Below are positions 1-9,415 of a stretch of DNA of 64,000 bases, one piece after another. The stretch covers positions 1-64,000 of the forward strand of contig CAILMF010000054.1 of assembly GCA_903835235.1 (NCBI GenBank), written 5' to 3'. Position 1 is the first letter of the stretch. Each line of letters begins with the position of its first letter. The notes beneath the pieces were generated by a model. The model was not told the DNA's origin. It made no database searches and was given only the letters and a program-made list of their open reading frames with translations. The stretch is from an uncultured Rhodospirillales bacterium. Its GTDB lineage: Bacteria; Pseudomonadota; Alphaproteobacteria; Acetobacterales; Acetobacteraceae. The position numbers and the translations under genes were made by a program.

Positions 1-116
1 CGCCTGATGGCCGGAGGCGCGTAGCGGCCGGAGGGCTGAATCAGGCGCCCAAAGGGTGCGCCTGATGGCCGGAGGCGCGTAGCGGCCGGAGGGCTGAATC
101 AGGCGCCCAAAGGGTG
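1..116. repeat. 58-bp tandem direct repeat, two perfect copies
   Basis: Positions 1-58 and 59-116 are identical, and a shorter degenerate third copy begins at 117. The array may extend beyond the window edge. Each unit begins with CGCCTGAT and carries ATCAGGCG near its end, so each can fold into a hairpin. It lies downstream of the minus-strand hydrolase gene that ends at 173. Confidence 0.9.
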
Positions 117-138
117 CGCTTGATGGCCGCAGGCTGAA

Positions 139-162
139 CCAGGCGCCGGAAAAGGCGCCTGG
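139..162. terminator. 9-bp inverted repeat downstream of the MBL-fold gene
   Basis: CCAGGCGCC and GGCGCCTGG flank a 6-nt loop, starting about 10 bases past the stop codon of the minus-strand hydrolase. There is no U-run, so intrinsic termination is possible but not shown. Confidence 0.4.
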
Positions 163-172
163 TGCCGCAGTC

Positions 173-1132
173 CTATAGTGTCGCGCTCCAGCTGGCGGGG
201 ATGTAGCGCAGGCTGTTGCCGTCCCGCCCGATGAAGCCGGTGGCCGGGAAGGGGAAGTGGTAGCCGGCCACCTGAATACGGTCCGTCGCCACCTGGTCCA
301 GCACGCGGCGGCGCGTCGCCGCGGCCATGGCGGCGTCGAATTCGAACAGGCTCTGGTAGTCCGGCCGACGGACGAACAGCTCCGGCCGATGCGTCGTATC
401 CGCCATCACCAGCAATTGCTGGTCGCCATCGGCCACATGGAACAGCGTGTGCCCGGGGGTGTGGCCATAGGCAGCCAGGGCGCGGATGCCCGGCACGACC
501 TCGGCGCCGGCGGCCAGGCGGCGGACGCGGCCGGCATAGGGGCCGAAGCGCCGCGCGGTATTGGCGAAGTGGGCGCGCTGGCCTTCGGGGGTGCGGGTCT
601 CGTTGCCCGTATCGGTCCACCAGGCCCATTCCGCCTCGGGCACCACGACTTCCGCATGGGGGAAGACGGCGACATTCTGCGCCGTGGTCAGGCCGTTGAT
701 GTGGTCGGCGTGGAAATGGGTCTGCACCACATGGGTCACGTCCTCGGCCCGGATGCCGGCGGCGTGCATGTTGGCGGCCATCTGGCCGGCGGTGGCGGAC
801 ATCTGCCCGCCGGTGCCGCAATCGAACGCCAACAGGTGGGCGCCGGCGCGGATGAAGGGCACGGTGTAGACGCCGTCGTAGTGGGTGGTGGGCAGGAAGC
901 TTTCTGCCAGCACGGCGCGCACCTCCTCCACCGGGGCGTTGCGGACCAAGCCTTCCACCGGGCGGCGGGCATAGCCGTCATGCACCATGGTGACCAGGAA
1001 GCTGCCGACCTTGAAGCGGTAGACGCCGGGCACCTGGGCCGGTGCGGCGGCCGCGGGCTGCGGCTGCGCCGAGGCCGCCGACAGCAGGGCGGGCGCAGCC
1101 AGGGCAGACAGCAGGGTGGAACGACGGAACAT
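173..1132 (-). CDS. Secreted MBL-fold metallo-hydrolase
   Basis: A metallo-beta-lactamase-fold hydrolase of 319 aa. Residues 1-22 form a Sec-type signal peptide ending in an Ala-rich AxA region, so it probably acts in the periplasm. The zinc motif HxHxDH is at residues 139-144 (H139, H141, D143, H144), and further metal ligands are seen in a GHTPGH segment and an ADTTH segment. The substrate cannot be told from sequence; relatives include lactonases and other hydrolases. It is transcribed away from the ABC transporter operon, sharing a roughly 100-base intergenic region with it, and could belong to the same pathway. Confidence 0.85.
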   Translation of the reverse strand: MFRRSTLLSALAAPALLSAASAQPQPAAAAPAQVPGVYRFKVGSFLVTMVHDGYARRPVEGLVRNAPVEEVRAVLAESFLPTTHYDGVYTVPFIRAGAHLLAFDCGTGGQMSATAGQMAANMHAAGIRAEDVTHVVQTHFHADHINGLTTAQNVAVFPHAEVVVPEAEWAWWTDTGNETRTPEGQRAHFANTARRFGPYAGRVRRLAAGAEVVPGIRALAAYGHTPGHTLFHVADGDQQLLVMADTTHRPELFVRRPDYQSLFEFDAAMAAATRRRVLDQVATDRIQVAGYHFPFPATGFIGRDGNSLRYIPASWSATL

Positions 1133-1233
1133 TCGGCAACTCCCTCAACGGCGCCATCATAACCTGGGAGGCCGGCGCTGGACAGAAAGCGTTGTCGCGA
1201 CCCATCATTACCGCCAGACACCAGGGGGTTGGC

Positions 1234-2556
1234 ATGATGCAGCAGGCAGTTTCCCGACGCACCGCGTTGCAGGGCTTGGTCGCAAGCGCCTTGGGCGGGG
1301 CCGGCGCCGCGCAGGCCCAGGCCGCGGGCGGGGTGAACTTCATCGGCTGGTCGGCCGCGGTGGACCAGGTGAAGGCGCATATCACCGCCTTCGAGCGCGA
1401 TACCGGCGTGCGGGTGAACTACGAGAACTTCCCCTGGGCGCAGTTCCGCACCGCGCTGGTGACGCGCCTGGTCGGCAATGCGCCCATCGATGTCAGCTGG
1501 ATCTCGGACGCCTGGCTGCCGGAGTTCGCCGAGGCCGGTTGGCTGGCCGACATCGACGACATCGCCAGCCTGAAGCGCTACAACGCCGAGGCCGCGAACT
1601 ACTGCACGCAGTCCATGACCTACAAGGGCAAGCAGTACGGGCTGAGCTACTACGGCGACCACATGAGCTTCATGGTCAACACCGAGGTGATGGCCAAGGC
1701 CGGCCTCACCGCGCCGCCGACCACCTGGGAAGAGGTGACCGAGCAGTGCCTGAAGATCAAGGCCGCGGGGATCATGGAATACCCGCTGCTGCTGAGCCTG
1801 GGCGCGGATACCTGGTTGATCGAGTTCGTCTCGGCGCTGACCTTCAGCTTCGGCGGCAGCTTCGTCGACGACAAGGGCGAGAGCATCATGGGCGCGGCCA
1901 ATGGCGGTGCCGTGGCCGCCGCCCGCTGGCTGCATGACGCCATCCACAAGCACAGGATCCTGGCGCCCGGCGCGGTGGAGACGGTGGAGCTGAACGGGCT
2001 GCGCGCCTTCGGCAGCGGCGCGCATGCCTTCACCATCGAGCCGACCTATCGCATCCGCGCGCTGAACGACGCGGCGCAGGCCACCGCGCACGGCAAGATC
2101 CGCCCGGCAATGATGCCCAAGGGCGGCCCGCGCGGCACGCACGACACCTGCGGCTGGATCCGCTTCTACGGCATCACCCCGGCGGCCAAGGCCGACCGTG
2201 CGCGGCGCGAAAGGGCGGTGAAGTTCATCGAATACTTCGGTGGTCGCGACACCAAGGGCGAATACAGCTTCCAGAAGCTGCTGCTGCTGGATATGGGCCT
2301 GCCCAGCTGCGCCCTGCCGATTGCCCAGGATGCCGGCGTGCGCCAGTTCTGGGACCGCTGGGCCGGTGGCGGCGCCGTGGTGGCCGAACAGGCGCTGAAG
2401 GCACGCAAGAAGGACGTGGTCTCGCCCTGGTTCGGCGAATGGGTGGAGACCAGCAACCAGGCCTGGCAGAGCGTCTGCCTCAACCGCGCCACGCCGGAAG
2501 CGGCGCTGGGTGCGCTGGGCAACAAGTGGAACGAGCTGAAGCGCGCGTTCCGCTGA
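1234..2556 (+). CDS. ABC transporter extracellular solute-binding protein (carbohydrate type)
   Basis: A periplasmic binding protein of 440 aa that would deliver a solute to the two permeases encoded next. The start at 1234 gives an N-terminus with a twin-arginine-like SRRTALQG stretch and an Ala-rich cleavage region, and it is preceded by a purine-rich AGGGGG ribosome site about 6 bases upstream. Length and the downstream MalFGK-like genes place it in the family-1 sugar-binding group. The ligand is unknown; the enzymes in the operon suggest a sugar-like, aromatic or heterocyclic compound. It is the first gene of an eight-gene cluster running to 10454. Confidence 0.85.
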   Translation: MMQQAVSRRTALQGLVASALGGAGAAQAQAAGGVNFIGWSAAVDQVKAHITAFERDTGVRVNYENFPWAQFRTALVTRLVGNAPIDVSWISDAWLPEFAEAGWLADIDDIASLKRYNAEAANYCTQSMTYKGKQYGLSYYGDHMSFMVNTEVMAKAGLTAPPTTWEEVTEQCLKIKAAGIMEYPLLLSLGADTWLIEFVSALTFSFGGSFVDDKGESIMGAANGGAVAAARWLHDAIHKHRILAPGAVETVELNGLRAFGSGAHAFTIEPTYRIRALNDAAQATAHGKIRPAMMPKGGPRGTHDTCGWIRFYGITPAAKADRARRERAVKFIEYFGGRDTKGEYSFQKLLLLDMGLPSCALPIAQDAGVRQFWDRWAGGGAVVAEQALKARKKDVVSPWFGEWVETSNQAWQSVCLNRATPEAALGALGNKWNELKRAFR

Positions 2557-3441
2557 ATGCGGCTGCGCCTGAGCTATGACGACCGCAGCGCCGCGATACT
2601 GGTCTTGCCGGTATTGGCGGTGCTGCTGGTGGTCGCCGCCTATCCCATTCTGTACAGCTTCTGGGTCAGCCTGCACGACATCGTGCTGACCCGGCCGCTG
2701 CGGCGGCCCTTCGTGTGGTTCGAGAATTACGAGCGCATGCTGGGCGATGCGCGCTTCCACACCGCGGTGCTGCGGACCACCCTCTATACCGTGGTGACGG
2801 TGACGGTGACGACCGTGCTGGCGGTGGGCGTCGCGCTGTTTTTGAACGAGAGTTTCCGCGGCAACCGGCTGCTGAACACGCTGCTGCTGCTGCCCTGGGC
2901 CACGCCTTCCATCGTCAACGGGCTGATGTGGAAGTGGATCTACGACCCGACCTATGGGCTGATGAACGCGCTGCTGGTCAAGCTGGGGCTGATCGACAGC
3001 TATCGCGCCTGGCTGGGCGACCCGGATCTGACGCTGCTGCTCATCAGCAATGCCGCGATCTGGAAGCAGATGCCGCTGGCGGCGCTGCTGCTGCTGGTGA
3101 CGATGAAGGCGATACCGGACGACCTGTACCGCGCCGCCAAGGTGGATGGCGCGACGGTGTTCCAGCGCTTTGTCCACGTGACGCTGCCGGCGCTGCGGCC
3201 AGGGCTGATGCTGGTGCTGGTGTATGAGACGATGATCAGCATCCGCCATTTCGACCTGTTCCTGATCATGACCCAGGGCGGGCCGGGCGATGCCAGCTAC
3301 ACGCTGAGTTGGCTGATCTATGTCGAGACGTTTCGGTCCCTGCGCTTCGGCACCGGCGCGGCGCTGTCCTACCTGCTGGCGATGCTGACCTTCCTGCTGT
3401 CATGGCTGTTCATCCGCTTCCTGGGGGAGAGGAATTCGTGA
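2557..3441 (+). CDS. ABC transporter permease (MalF/UgpA type)
   Basis: An inner-membrane permease of 294 aa with about six hydrophobic segments. The EAA-type loop (YRAAKVDGATVFQRF), which contacts the ATPase, is near residue 190. The ATG follows the stop codon of the binding protein with no gap, and the gene ends in TGATG shared with the next permease, so translation is probably coupled. Family knowledge: it forms a heterodimer with the second permease in a carbohydrate-type importer. Confidence 0.88.
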   Translation: MRLRLSYDDRSAAILVLPVLAVLLVVAAYPILYSFWVSLHDIVLTRPLRRPFVWFENYERMLGDARFHTAVLRTTLYTVVTVTVTTVLAVGVALFLNESFRGNRLLNTLLLLPWATPSIVNGLMWKWIYDPTYGLMNALLVKLGLIDSYRAWLGDPDLTLLLISNAAIWKQMPLAALLLLVTMKAIPDDLYRAAKVDGATVFQRFVHVTLPALRPGLMLVLVYETMISIRHFDLFLIMTQGGPGDASYTLSWLIYVETFRSLRFGTGAALSYLLAMLTFLLSWLFIRFLGERNS

Positions 3442-4316
3442 TGGCGCGCAGGCTGATGCTGGCGCTGTTCTCGGCGCTGTTCGTGCTGTACGTGGCCGGG
3501 CCGGTGCTGTGGCTGCTGTCCTCCTCCCTGCAGATGGAGAGCGAGATCACCGCGGTGCCGCCGAACTGGCTGCCGCCCCATCCCGGGATGCACAACTTCG
3601 TCGCCATCTTCAGCGCCGGGGACAGCGCGGCCTACACCAATCGCGGCATCGCCGGCTTCCTGCCCAGCGGCGCGGCCAACCTGCTGCCTTCGCTGTACAA
3701 CAGCCTGCAGGTGGGGCTGTGGGTGGCGGCGCTGAACCTGCTGGTCTCCCTGACCGCGGCCTACGCCATTGCCGTCATCGACTTCAAGGGCCGGCGGGCC
3801 ACGCTGTACACGGTGCTGGCCACGCGCGTCATTCCGGATATTGCGCTGGTGGTGCCGCTGTTCCTGGTCATCCGCAACCTCGGGCTGATCAACAGCATCG
3901 GTGCCCTGGTGGTGACCTACCTGGCGGTGACGGTGCCCTTCACCATCTTCATCCTGATCAGCTACTTCGAGGGCATTCCGCGCGACCTGTACCGGGCCTC
4001 GCGCATCGATGGTTGCGGCCATTGGGGCGCGCTGCGGCATGTTTACCTGCCGCTGTCCTTGCCGGCGCTGGTGGCGGCGCTGATGTTCGCCTTCCTGACC
4101 AGCTGGAACGAGTTTCTGTTCGCGCTGGTGCTGACGCAGAGCGCCGCCGCGCAGACCCTGCCGATCATTATCGCCGGCTTCGTCATGGACTTCACCACCA
4201 GCTTCAGCTTCGTCAATGCGGCCGGCGTCATCGCCATTCTGCCGCCGGTGCTGCTGGCCGTCATCTTCCAGCGCTACATCGTCTCCGGCCTCACGGCCGG
4301 GGCCGTGAAAGGCTAG
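3441..4316 (+). CDS. ABC transporter permease (MalG/UgpE type)
   Basis: The second inner-membrane permease, 291 aa, with an N-terminal hydrophobic segment followed by five more. The EAA-type loop (YRASRIDGCGHWGAL) is near residue 190. The start at 3441 overlaps the upstream stop by one base. With its partner it would make the membrane channel of the importer encoded at 1234-5346. Nothing unusual is visible. Confidence 0.88.
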   Translation: MARRLMLALFSALFVLYVAGPVLWLLSSSLQMESEITAVPPNWLPPHPGMHNFVAIFSAGDSAAYTNRGIAGFLPSGAANLLPSLYNSLQVGLWVAALNLLVSLTAAYAIAVIDFKGRRATLYTVLATRVIPDIALVVPLFLVIRNLGLINSIGALVVTYLAVTVPFTIFILISYFEGIPRDLYRASRIDGCGHWGALRHVYLPLSLPALVAALMFAFLTSWNEFLFALVLTQSAAAQTLPIIIAGFVMDFTTSFSFVNAAGVIAILPPVLLAVIFQRYIVSGLTAGAVKG

Positions 4317-4323
4317 GGCCGCC

Positions 4324-5346
4324 ATGGCCGCCATTACCTTGCAGGGCGTCACCAAGCGGTACGGCAGCGTCACCGCGGTACAGGCGCTGGACCTGGCGAT
4401 CCACGAGGGCGAGTTCATGGTGCTGCTGGGGCCATCCGGCTGCGGCAAGACCACCACGCTGAACATGATCGCGGGGCTGGAGGAGATCAGCGACGGCACG
4501 CTGCTGTTCGATGCGAATGACGTGACCCGCCTGCCGCCGCACCAGCGCGAAGTGGCGATGGTGTTCCAGAGCTACGCGCTGTATCCGAACAAGACGGTGG
4601 CGGAGAACATCGCCTTTCCGCTGAAGCTGCGCCGCGTGCCGAAGGCGGAGATCGAGCGCGCCGTGGCCGGCGTGGCCGAGCAGCTGGAGCTGACGCCGCT
4701 GTTGCAGCGCCGGCCGAACCAGCTTTCCGGCGGCCAGCGCCAGCGCGTGGCGTTGGGCCGCGCCATCGTGCGCAACCCCAGCGTCTTCCTGATGGATGAG
4801 CCGCTGTCCAACCTGGATGCGACGCTTCGGCTTTCCATGCGGTCGCTGATCAAACGGCTGCATCACCGGCTGAAGGCGACCTTCGTCTACGTCACCCATG
4901 ACCAGGCCGAGGCGCTGACGCTGGCCGACCGCATCGCGGTGATGCAGGGCGGTGTGGTGCAGCAGCTGGACACGCCGGAGGGCATCTATGAGCGCCCGGC
5001 GAATACCTTCGTCGCCAGCTTCCTCGGCAGCCCGCAGATCAATCTGCTGCGTGAAGGCCTGCCGCGCCCGAGCTGGGTGGCCGAGGGGCGCGAGGTCATC
5101 ATCGGGCTGCGGCCGGAGGATGTGGCGCGGCCGGCGGCGGGTCTGGTGACGCTGGGCGGGCGGGTGGAACTCGTCTCTCCGCTGGGCAGCGAGACGCAGT
5201 TGGAAGTGGCACTTGGCAGCGCCAGCGTGACGCTGCGGGTGCCGAAGGACTGGCGCGTCAACGAGGGCGAGACGCTGGAATTCGGCATCGATCCCGCCCG
5301 GTTGCACGTGTTCGACGCCACGACCGAGCGGCGCATCGCACCATGA
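4324..5346 (+). CDS. ABC transporter ATP-binding protein (UgpC/MalK type)
   Basis: The 340-aa ATPase of the importer. Walker A GPSGCGKT is at about residues 36-43, followed by the LSGGQ signature, Walker B with LMDEP, and the VTHD switch histidine. A C-terminal extension of about 110 aa fits the TOBE/MalK regulatory domain. It lies 7 bases after the second permease, and its stop overlaps the start of the molybdopterin subunit gene by 4 bases (ATGA). This ties import directly to the downstream enzymes. Confidence 0.92.
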   Translation: MAAITLQGVTKRYGSVTAVQALDLAIHEGEFMVLLGPSGCGKTTTLNMIAGLEEISDGTLLFDANDVTRLPPHQREVAMVFQSYALYPNKTVAENIAFPLKLRRVPKAEIERAVAGVAEQLELTPLLQRRPNQLSGGQRQRVALGRAIVRNPSVFLMDEPLSNLDATLRLSMRSLIKRLHHRLKATFVYVTHDQAEALTLADRIAVMQGGVVQQLDTPEGIYERPANTFVASFLGSPQINLLREGLPRPSWVAEGREVIIGLRPEDVARPAAGLVTLGGRVELVSPLGSETQLEVALGSASVTLRVPKDWRVNEGETLEFGIDPARLHVFDATTERRIAP

Positions 5347-7685
5347 GCGACCTGCCGATGCCGGGGCAGGACAGCCCGCTCGGCCGGCGGATGACGCGCA
5401 AGGAGGACAGGCGCCTGCTGCTGGGGCGCGGGCGCTTCACCGACGACCTGGCGGACCCGCCGGGCACGCTGCATGCGGTGTTCGTGCGCAGCCCGCACGC
5501 CCATGCGCGGCTGCTGAGCGTGCAGGCGCCGGCGCTGCCCGGCGTGGTGGTGCTGACCGGGGCCGAGCTGGCGCCGCTGGTGACGCCGCTGCGCCTGGCC
5601 CCGCCGATCGAGGGGCTGCTGCCGGTGGAAATGCCGGTGCTGCCGACCGACCATGTCCGCTTCGTCGGCGACCTGGTGGCGCTAGTGCTGGCGCCGACCC
5701 GGATTGCCGCCGAGGACGCCGCCGAGTTGGTGGAGGTGGACTACGACCCGCTGCCGGCCATCGCCAACCTGACGCAGGCCAAGGCCGCGGATGCGCCCTT
5801 GGTGGATGCCTCGCTGCCCAGCAACCGTGTCTCGCACCAGGCCTTCGCCACGCCGGGTTTGGCTGCCGCCTTTGCCGCGGCGGAGCGCGTGGTGGAGGCG
5901 CGCTTTGGCCAACACCGGCAGACCCATGCGCCGATGGAGCCGCGCGGCTGCCTGGCGTTGTGGGATGTCGGGCGCGAGCACTTGACCATGCGGATCGGCA
6001 CCCAGGCGCCGCACCCGTATCGCAGCGCCATCGCCGGCCGGCTGCGGCTGGCGGAACACCAGGTGACCATCGACAGCCCGGAGATGGGCGGTGGCTTCGG
6101 CCAGAAGATCATCCCGCTGCGGGAAGACCTGTGCTGCGCGGCGGCGGCGCGGCTGCTGGATGCGCCGGTGCGTTGGCGCGAGACGCGCGGCGAGAACCTG
6201 ATCGCGGCGTTGCAGGCGCGCGAGGATGTGGTGACGACCCGCGCCGTGGTTTCCGCCCAGGGCGACCTGCTGGCGCTGGACTGCCGGATCGAGGCGGATT
6301 TCGGCGCCTGGTGCTTCTTCCCCGCCAACTACATGGCGCGCGTGATCGCGCTGATCCTGCCCGGGCCCTACAGGCTGCGGGAATACGGCTACGACGTGCA
6401 GGTCTTCCTGACCCACAAATGCCCCTCTGGCCCGATGCGCGCGCCGATGGCGATCACGTCCTGGGTGATGGAAGGCACGATGGACGCGATTGCGCGCGAC
6501 CTTGGCCTGGACCCGCTGGAGGTGCGGCGGCGCAACAGTATCGGCCTGGCGGACATGCCGTACACGACGGCCGTTGGCGAACGCTACGACGCACTGTCGC
6601 CGCGCGAGACGCTGGAGGCCGCCGCTACCGCCGTTGACTACGCCGCGCTGCGCGCCGCGCGGGGCGACCGGTTGCTGGGCGTTGGGCTATGTACGGTGGT
6701 GGAGAGCACCACCTATGGCAGCGCCTTCTACAAGGCCGCGGGCATCCCCGGCAGCGGGCATGAGACGGCGTCGCTGCGCGTGGAACCATCGGGTGCCGTC
6801 ATCACCAGTTGCGGGCTGATGGGCAGCGGCCAGGGCTACGAGACCACCTTGGCGCAGGCGGCTGCGGGCGGGCTCGGCTGCCGGGTGGAGGATGTCGCGG
6901 TGCAACTCGGCAATAGCGACACCGCGCCGTATGGCATGGGCTCGCGCGGGGCACGTGGGGCCACGGCGGGTGGCGGCGCCACCTACACCGCGGGGCTGCG
7001 GCTGAAAGCGAAAGTGCTGGAGATTGCCGGCGCCATGCTCGGCCGCAACAACGCGGAGGGCCTGGACCTGCACGAAGGCCAGGTGCTGCTGCATGGCGCG
7101 CCGGCCGGGCTGGCGCTGGCCGATGTGGCGCGGCTGGCCTACCTGGACCCGCTGCGCCTGCCGCCTTGCCTGCAGCCAGGGCTGCACGAGGTCTTCGCCT
7201 ACGACCCGCCGGCGATGACCTACAGCAACTCCACCCATGCCTGTGTGGTGGAGATCGACGCCGAGACCGGCACGCTGCGCATCCTGCGCTATGTGGTCGC
7301 CGAGGATAGCGGCACGCGGATCAACCCGCTGGTGGTGGAGGGCCAGACGCATGGCGCCACCGCCATGGGGCTTTCCGGCGCCATGCTGGAACACTGCGCC
7401 TATGGCGAGGATGGCCAGGCGCTGGCCGGCAGCTTCATGGACTACGCGCTGGCCCGTGCCGACGACCTGCCGGGCTTCGAGCTGCTGCACATGGACACAC
7501 CCAGTCCGCGCACGCCGGCGGGCATCAAGGGCATGGCGGAAGGCGGCGTGATGGGCGCGATTGGCGCCGTGATGAACGCGGTCAACGACGCGCTGGCCCA
7601 ACGTGGCGCGCGGCTGGACTCGCAGCCGGCCTCGGCGGCGCGGATATGGGCGGCGCTGCGGCCGGCGAAGCCGCTTGGCGGCTGA
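5343..7685 (+). CDS. Xanthine dehydrogenase-family molybdopterin-binding large subunit
   Basis: A 780-aa molybdenum hydroxylase large subunit with the expected order of domains: an N-terminal a/b hammerhead (about residues 15-130), then the molybdopterin-binding region with GGGFGQK near residue 245 and a Gly-rich GARGATAGGGA stretch near residue 535. This family hydroxylates heterocycles or aldehydes using water. The partner [2Fe-2S] and FAD subunits are not adjacent or elsewhere in the window, which is odd for an active three-part enzyme. The active-site loop reads GPMRAPM rather than the CO dehydrogenase cysteine motif, so the substrate is not CO. It overlaps the ATPase gene by 4 bases. Confidence 0.85.
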   Translation: MSDLPMPGQDSPLGRRMTRKEDRRLLLGRGRFTDDLADPPGTLHAVFVRSPHAHARLLSVQAPALPGVVVLTGAELAPLVTPLRLAPPIEGLLPVEMPVLPTDHVRFVGDLVALVLAPTRIAAEDAAELVEVDYDPLPAIANLTQAKAADAPLVDASLPSNRVSHQAFATPGLAAAFAAAERVVEARFGQHRQTHAPMEPRGCLALWDVGREHLTMRIGTQAPHPYRSAIAGRLRLAEHQVTIDSPEMGGGFGQKIIPLREDLCCAAAARLLDAPVRWRETRGENLIAALQAREDVVTTRAVVSAQGDLLALDCRIEADFGAWCFFPANYMARVIALILPGPYRLREYGYDVQVFLTHKCPSGPMRAPMAITSWVMEGTMDAIARDLGLDPLEVRRRNSIGLADMPYTTAVGERYDALSPRETLEAAATAVDYAALRAARGDRLLGVGLCTVVESTTYGSAFYKAAGIPGSGHETASLRVEPSGAVITSCGLMGSGQGYETTLAQAAAGGLGCRVEDVAVQLGNSDTAPYGMGSRGARGATAGGGATYTAGLRLKAKVLEIAGAMLGRNNAEGLDLHEGQVLLHGAPAGLALADVARLAYLDPLRLPPCLQPGLHEVFAYDPPAMTYSNSTHACVVEIDAETGTLRILRYVVAEDSGTRINPLVVEGQTHGATAMGLSGAMLEHCAYGEDGQALAGSFMDYALARADDLPGFELLHMDTPSPRTPAGIKGMAEGGVMGAIGAVMNAVNDALAQRGARLDSQPASAARIWAALRPAKPLGG

Positions 7686-7711
7686 CGCTTTCAAATGTAA
7701 TCATCGGCGCC

Positions 7712-9415
7712 ATGCATCAGCCTGAAGCCACGCCGCGCCACAGCATCTGGTACAATCACCGGGTCTTCCCGTTCCGTCGCCCGGCGGAGATGGACGGCGC
7801 CGCGGGCATGCAGCCGGTGGTGGTGGTGGGCGCGGGGCCGATCGGGCTGGTGACGGCGCTGAACCTGGCGCGCTTCGGCGTGCCGTCAGTGGTGCTGGAG
7901 GCGGAGCAGCAGGTCTCCCATGGCAGCCGCGCCATCGTGCTGACCAGGCGTTCCATGGAGATCATCCAGCAGGCCGGCGTCGCCGCGCCCTTCCTGGCCA
8001 AGGGGCTGCCCTGGAGCGACGGGCGCAGCTTCTATCGCGGCCAGGAAGTGTACCGCATGGTGCTGCCGCATGATGCGGATGACCGCTTCATGCCCGGGCT
8101 GAACCTGCAGCAGCAATACATCGAGCAATACCTGGTGGAGGCGGTGCAACGCAGCCCACTTATCGAACTGCGCTGGGGCTCCAAGGTTGTCGGCGTGGAG
8201 CAGCATGAGGAACACGCTGTCCTGCGCGTGGACACGCCGCAGGGCGAGTATGATTTGCAGGCCAGTTGGGTCGTGGCCGCCGATGGCGGGCGTTCGGCCA
8301 TGCGGCGGCTGCTGGGCCTGCGCATGGAAGGCCGCGCCTATGCCGGCAACTTCGTCATCGCGGATATCCGCGCCGACCTGCCGATGCCGACGCAGCGGCT
8401 CTGCTACTTCGACCCCGAGTGGAACCCCGGCAACAACGTGCTGGTGCATCGCCAGCCCGAGGGCATCTGGCGGCTGGATTTCCGCCTGCCGGAAGGCGAG
8501 ACTGCTGACCAGGCGCTGGAGCCGGCGCTGCTGGGCGAACGGATCGACAAGATCCTGGCCATGGTCGGCCACGTGGTGCCGTGGGAACTGGACTGGGCCA
8601 CTGTGTATAGCGCCAGCACGCTGACGCTGGGTGACTTCGTGCACGGCCGCGTCTGTTTCACCGGGGATGCCGCGCATTTGCTGCCGATTTTTGGCGTGCG
8701 CGGCGCCAATACCGGCTTGCAGGATTGCGAGAACCTGGCGTGGAAGCTGGCCTTCGTGGTGCGCGGCCTGGCGCCGCCGACGCTGCTCAATACCTACTCC
8801 ACCGAGCGTGTCGCCGCGGCCCGCGAAATCTGCGAGGAAGCCGGCAAGTCCACCCGCTTCATGACGCCGCCTTCCGCCGGCTTCCGGCTGATGCGCGATG
8901 CGGTGCTCTCGCTGTCGCTGGAGGAGCCCTTCGTGCGGGACCTGCTGCATTGGCGCACCAGCCGGCCGCACAGCTACCACCACAGCCGGCTGAACAGTTT
9001 TCTCGGCGACGACGCGCAATTCGGCGGTGGCCCGGCCTGTGGCGCCACCTTGCAGAACGTGAAGCTGGGCGAGGACGACTACCTGTTCGACCATTTGCGG
9101 AGTGGCTTCCACCTGCTCGCCTTCGCCGGGGCGACCATCTCGGCGGAGCAGGCGGCGATGCTGCGGGCGGTGCGCGAACAGAAGGCGCCGCTGGTGCGCG
9201 TGCTGGTGGCGCCGCAGCCCACGCCGGACATGCAGGCGCTGGCCGATGTGGTGGTGGCGGACCCCGGCGGTCGCGTTGCCGGGCGCTATGCGGCGCGGCC
9301 CGGCGCGGCCTATCTGGCGCGGCCGGACCTGCATGTCTGCGCGCGTTGGCTGGCGCCCACGGCCGCGCAGGTGAACCAGGCGCTGGCGACCGCCTGCGGG
9401 AGGGTCGCGGCATGA
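7712..9415 (+). CDS. FAD-dependent aromatic monooxygenase
   Basis: A flavoprotein hydroxylase of 567 aa in the group of 3-(3-hydroxyphenyl)propionate and p-hydroxybenzoate hydroxylases. The dinucleotide-binding GAGPIG is at residues 40-45, preceded by an unusual 35-aa N-terminal extension. The FAD-ribityl GDAAH motif with the following GxRGANTG loop is near residues 320-340, and a thioredoxin-like C-terminal region follows. The start at 7712 was chosen because earlier codons overlap the upstream gene. It overlaps the downstream DUF2783 gene by 4 bases. A second pair of the same kind is encoded at 38274-40093. Confidence 0.88.
   Translation: MHQPEATPRHSIWYNHRVFPFRRPAEMDGAAGMQPVVVVGAGPIGLVTALNLARFGVPSVVLEAEQQVSHGSRAIVLTRRSMEIIQQAGVAAPFLAKGLPWSDGRSFYRGQEVYRMVLPHDADDRFMPGLNLQQQYIEQYLVEAVQRSPLIELRWGSKVVGVEQHEEHAVLRVDTPQGEYDLQASWVVAADGGRSAMRRLLGLRMEGRAYAGNFVIADIRADLPMPTQRLCYFDPEWNPGNNVLVHRQPEGIWRLDFRLPEGETADQALEPALLGERIDKILAMVGHVVPWELDWATVYSASTLTLGDFVHGRVCFTGDAAHLLPIFGVRGANTGLQDCENLAWKLAFVVRGLAPPTLLNTYSTERVAAAREICEEAGKSTRFMTPPSAGFRLMRDAVLSLSLEEPFVRDLLHWRTSRPHSYHHSRLNSFLGDDAQFGGGPACGATLQNVKLGEDDYLFDHLRSGFHLLAFAGATISAEQAAMLRAVREQKAPLVRVLVAPQPTPDMQALADVVVADPGGRVAGRYAARPGAAYLARPDLHVCARWLAPTAAQVNQALATACGRVAA

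Noticed and set aside
736-3249. Very long open frame on the minus strand (837 codons)
   Set aside because: It runs opposite to well-supported transporter genes, has His/Gln/Arg-rich composition typical of antisense frames in high-GC DNA, and no domain.
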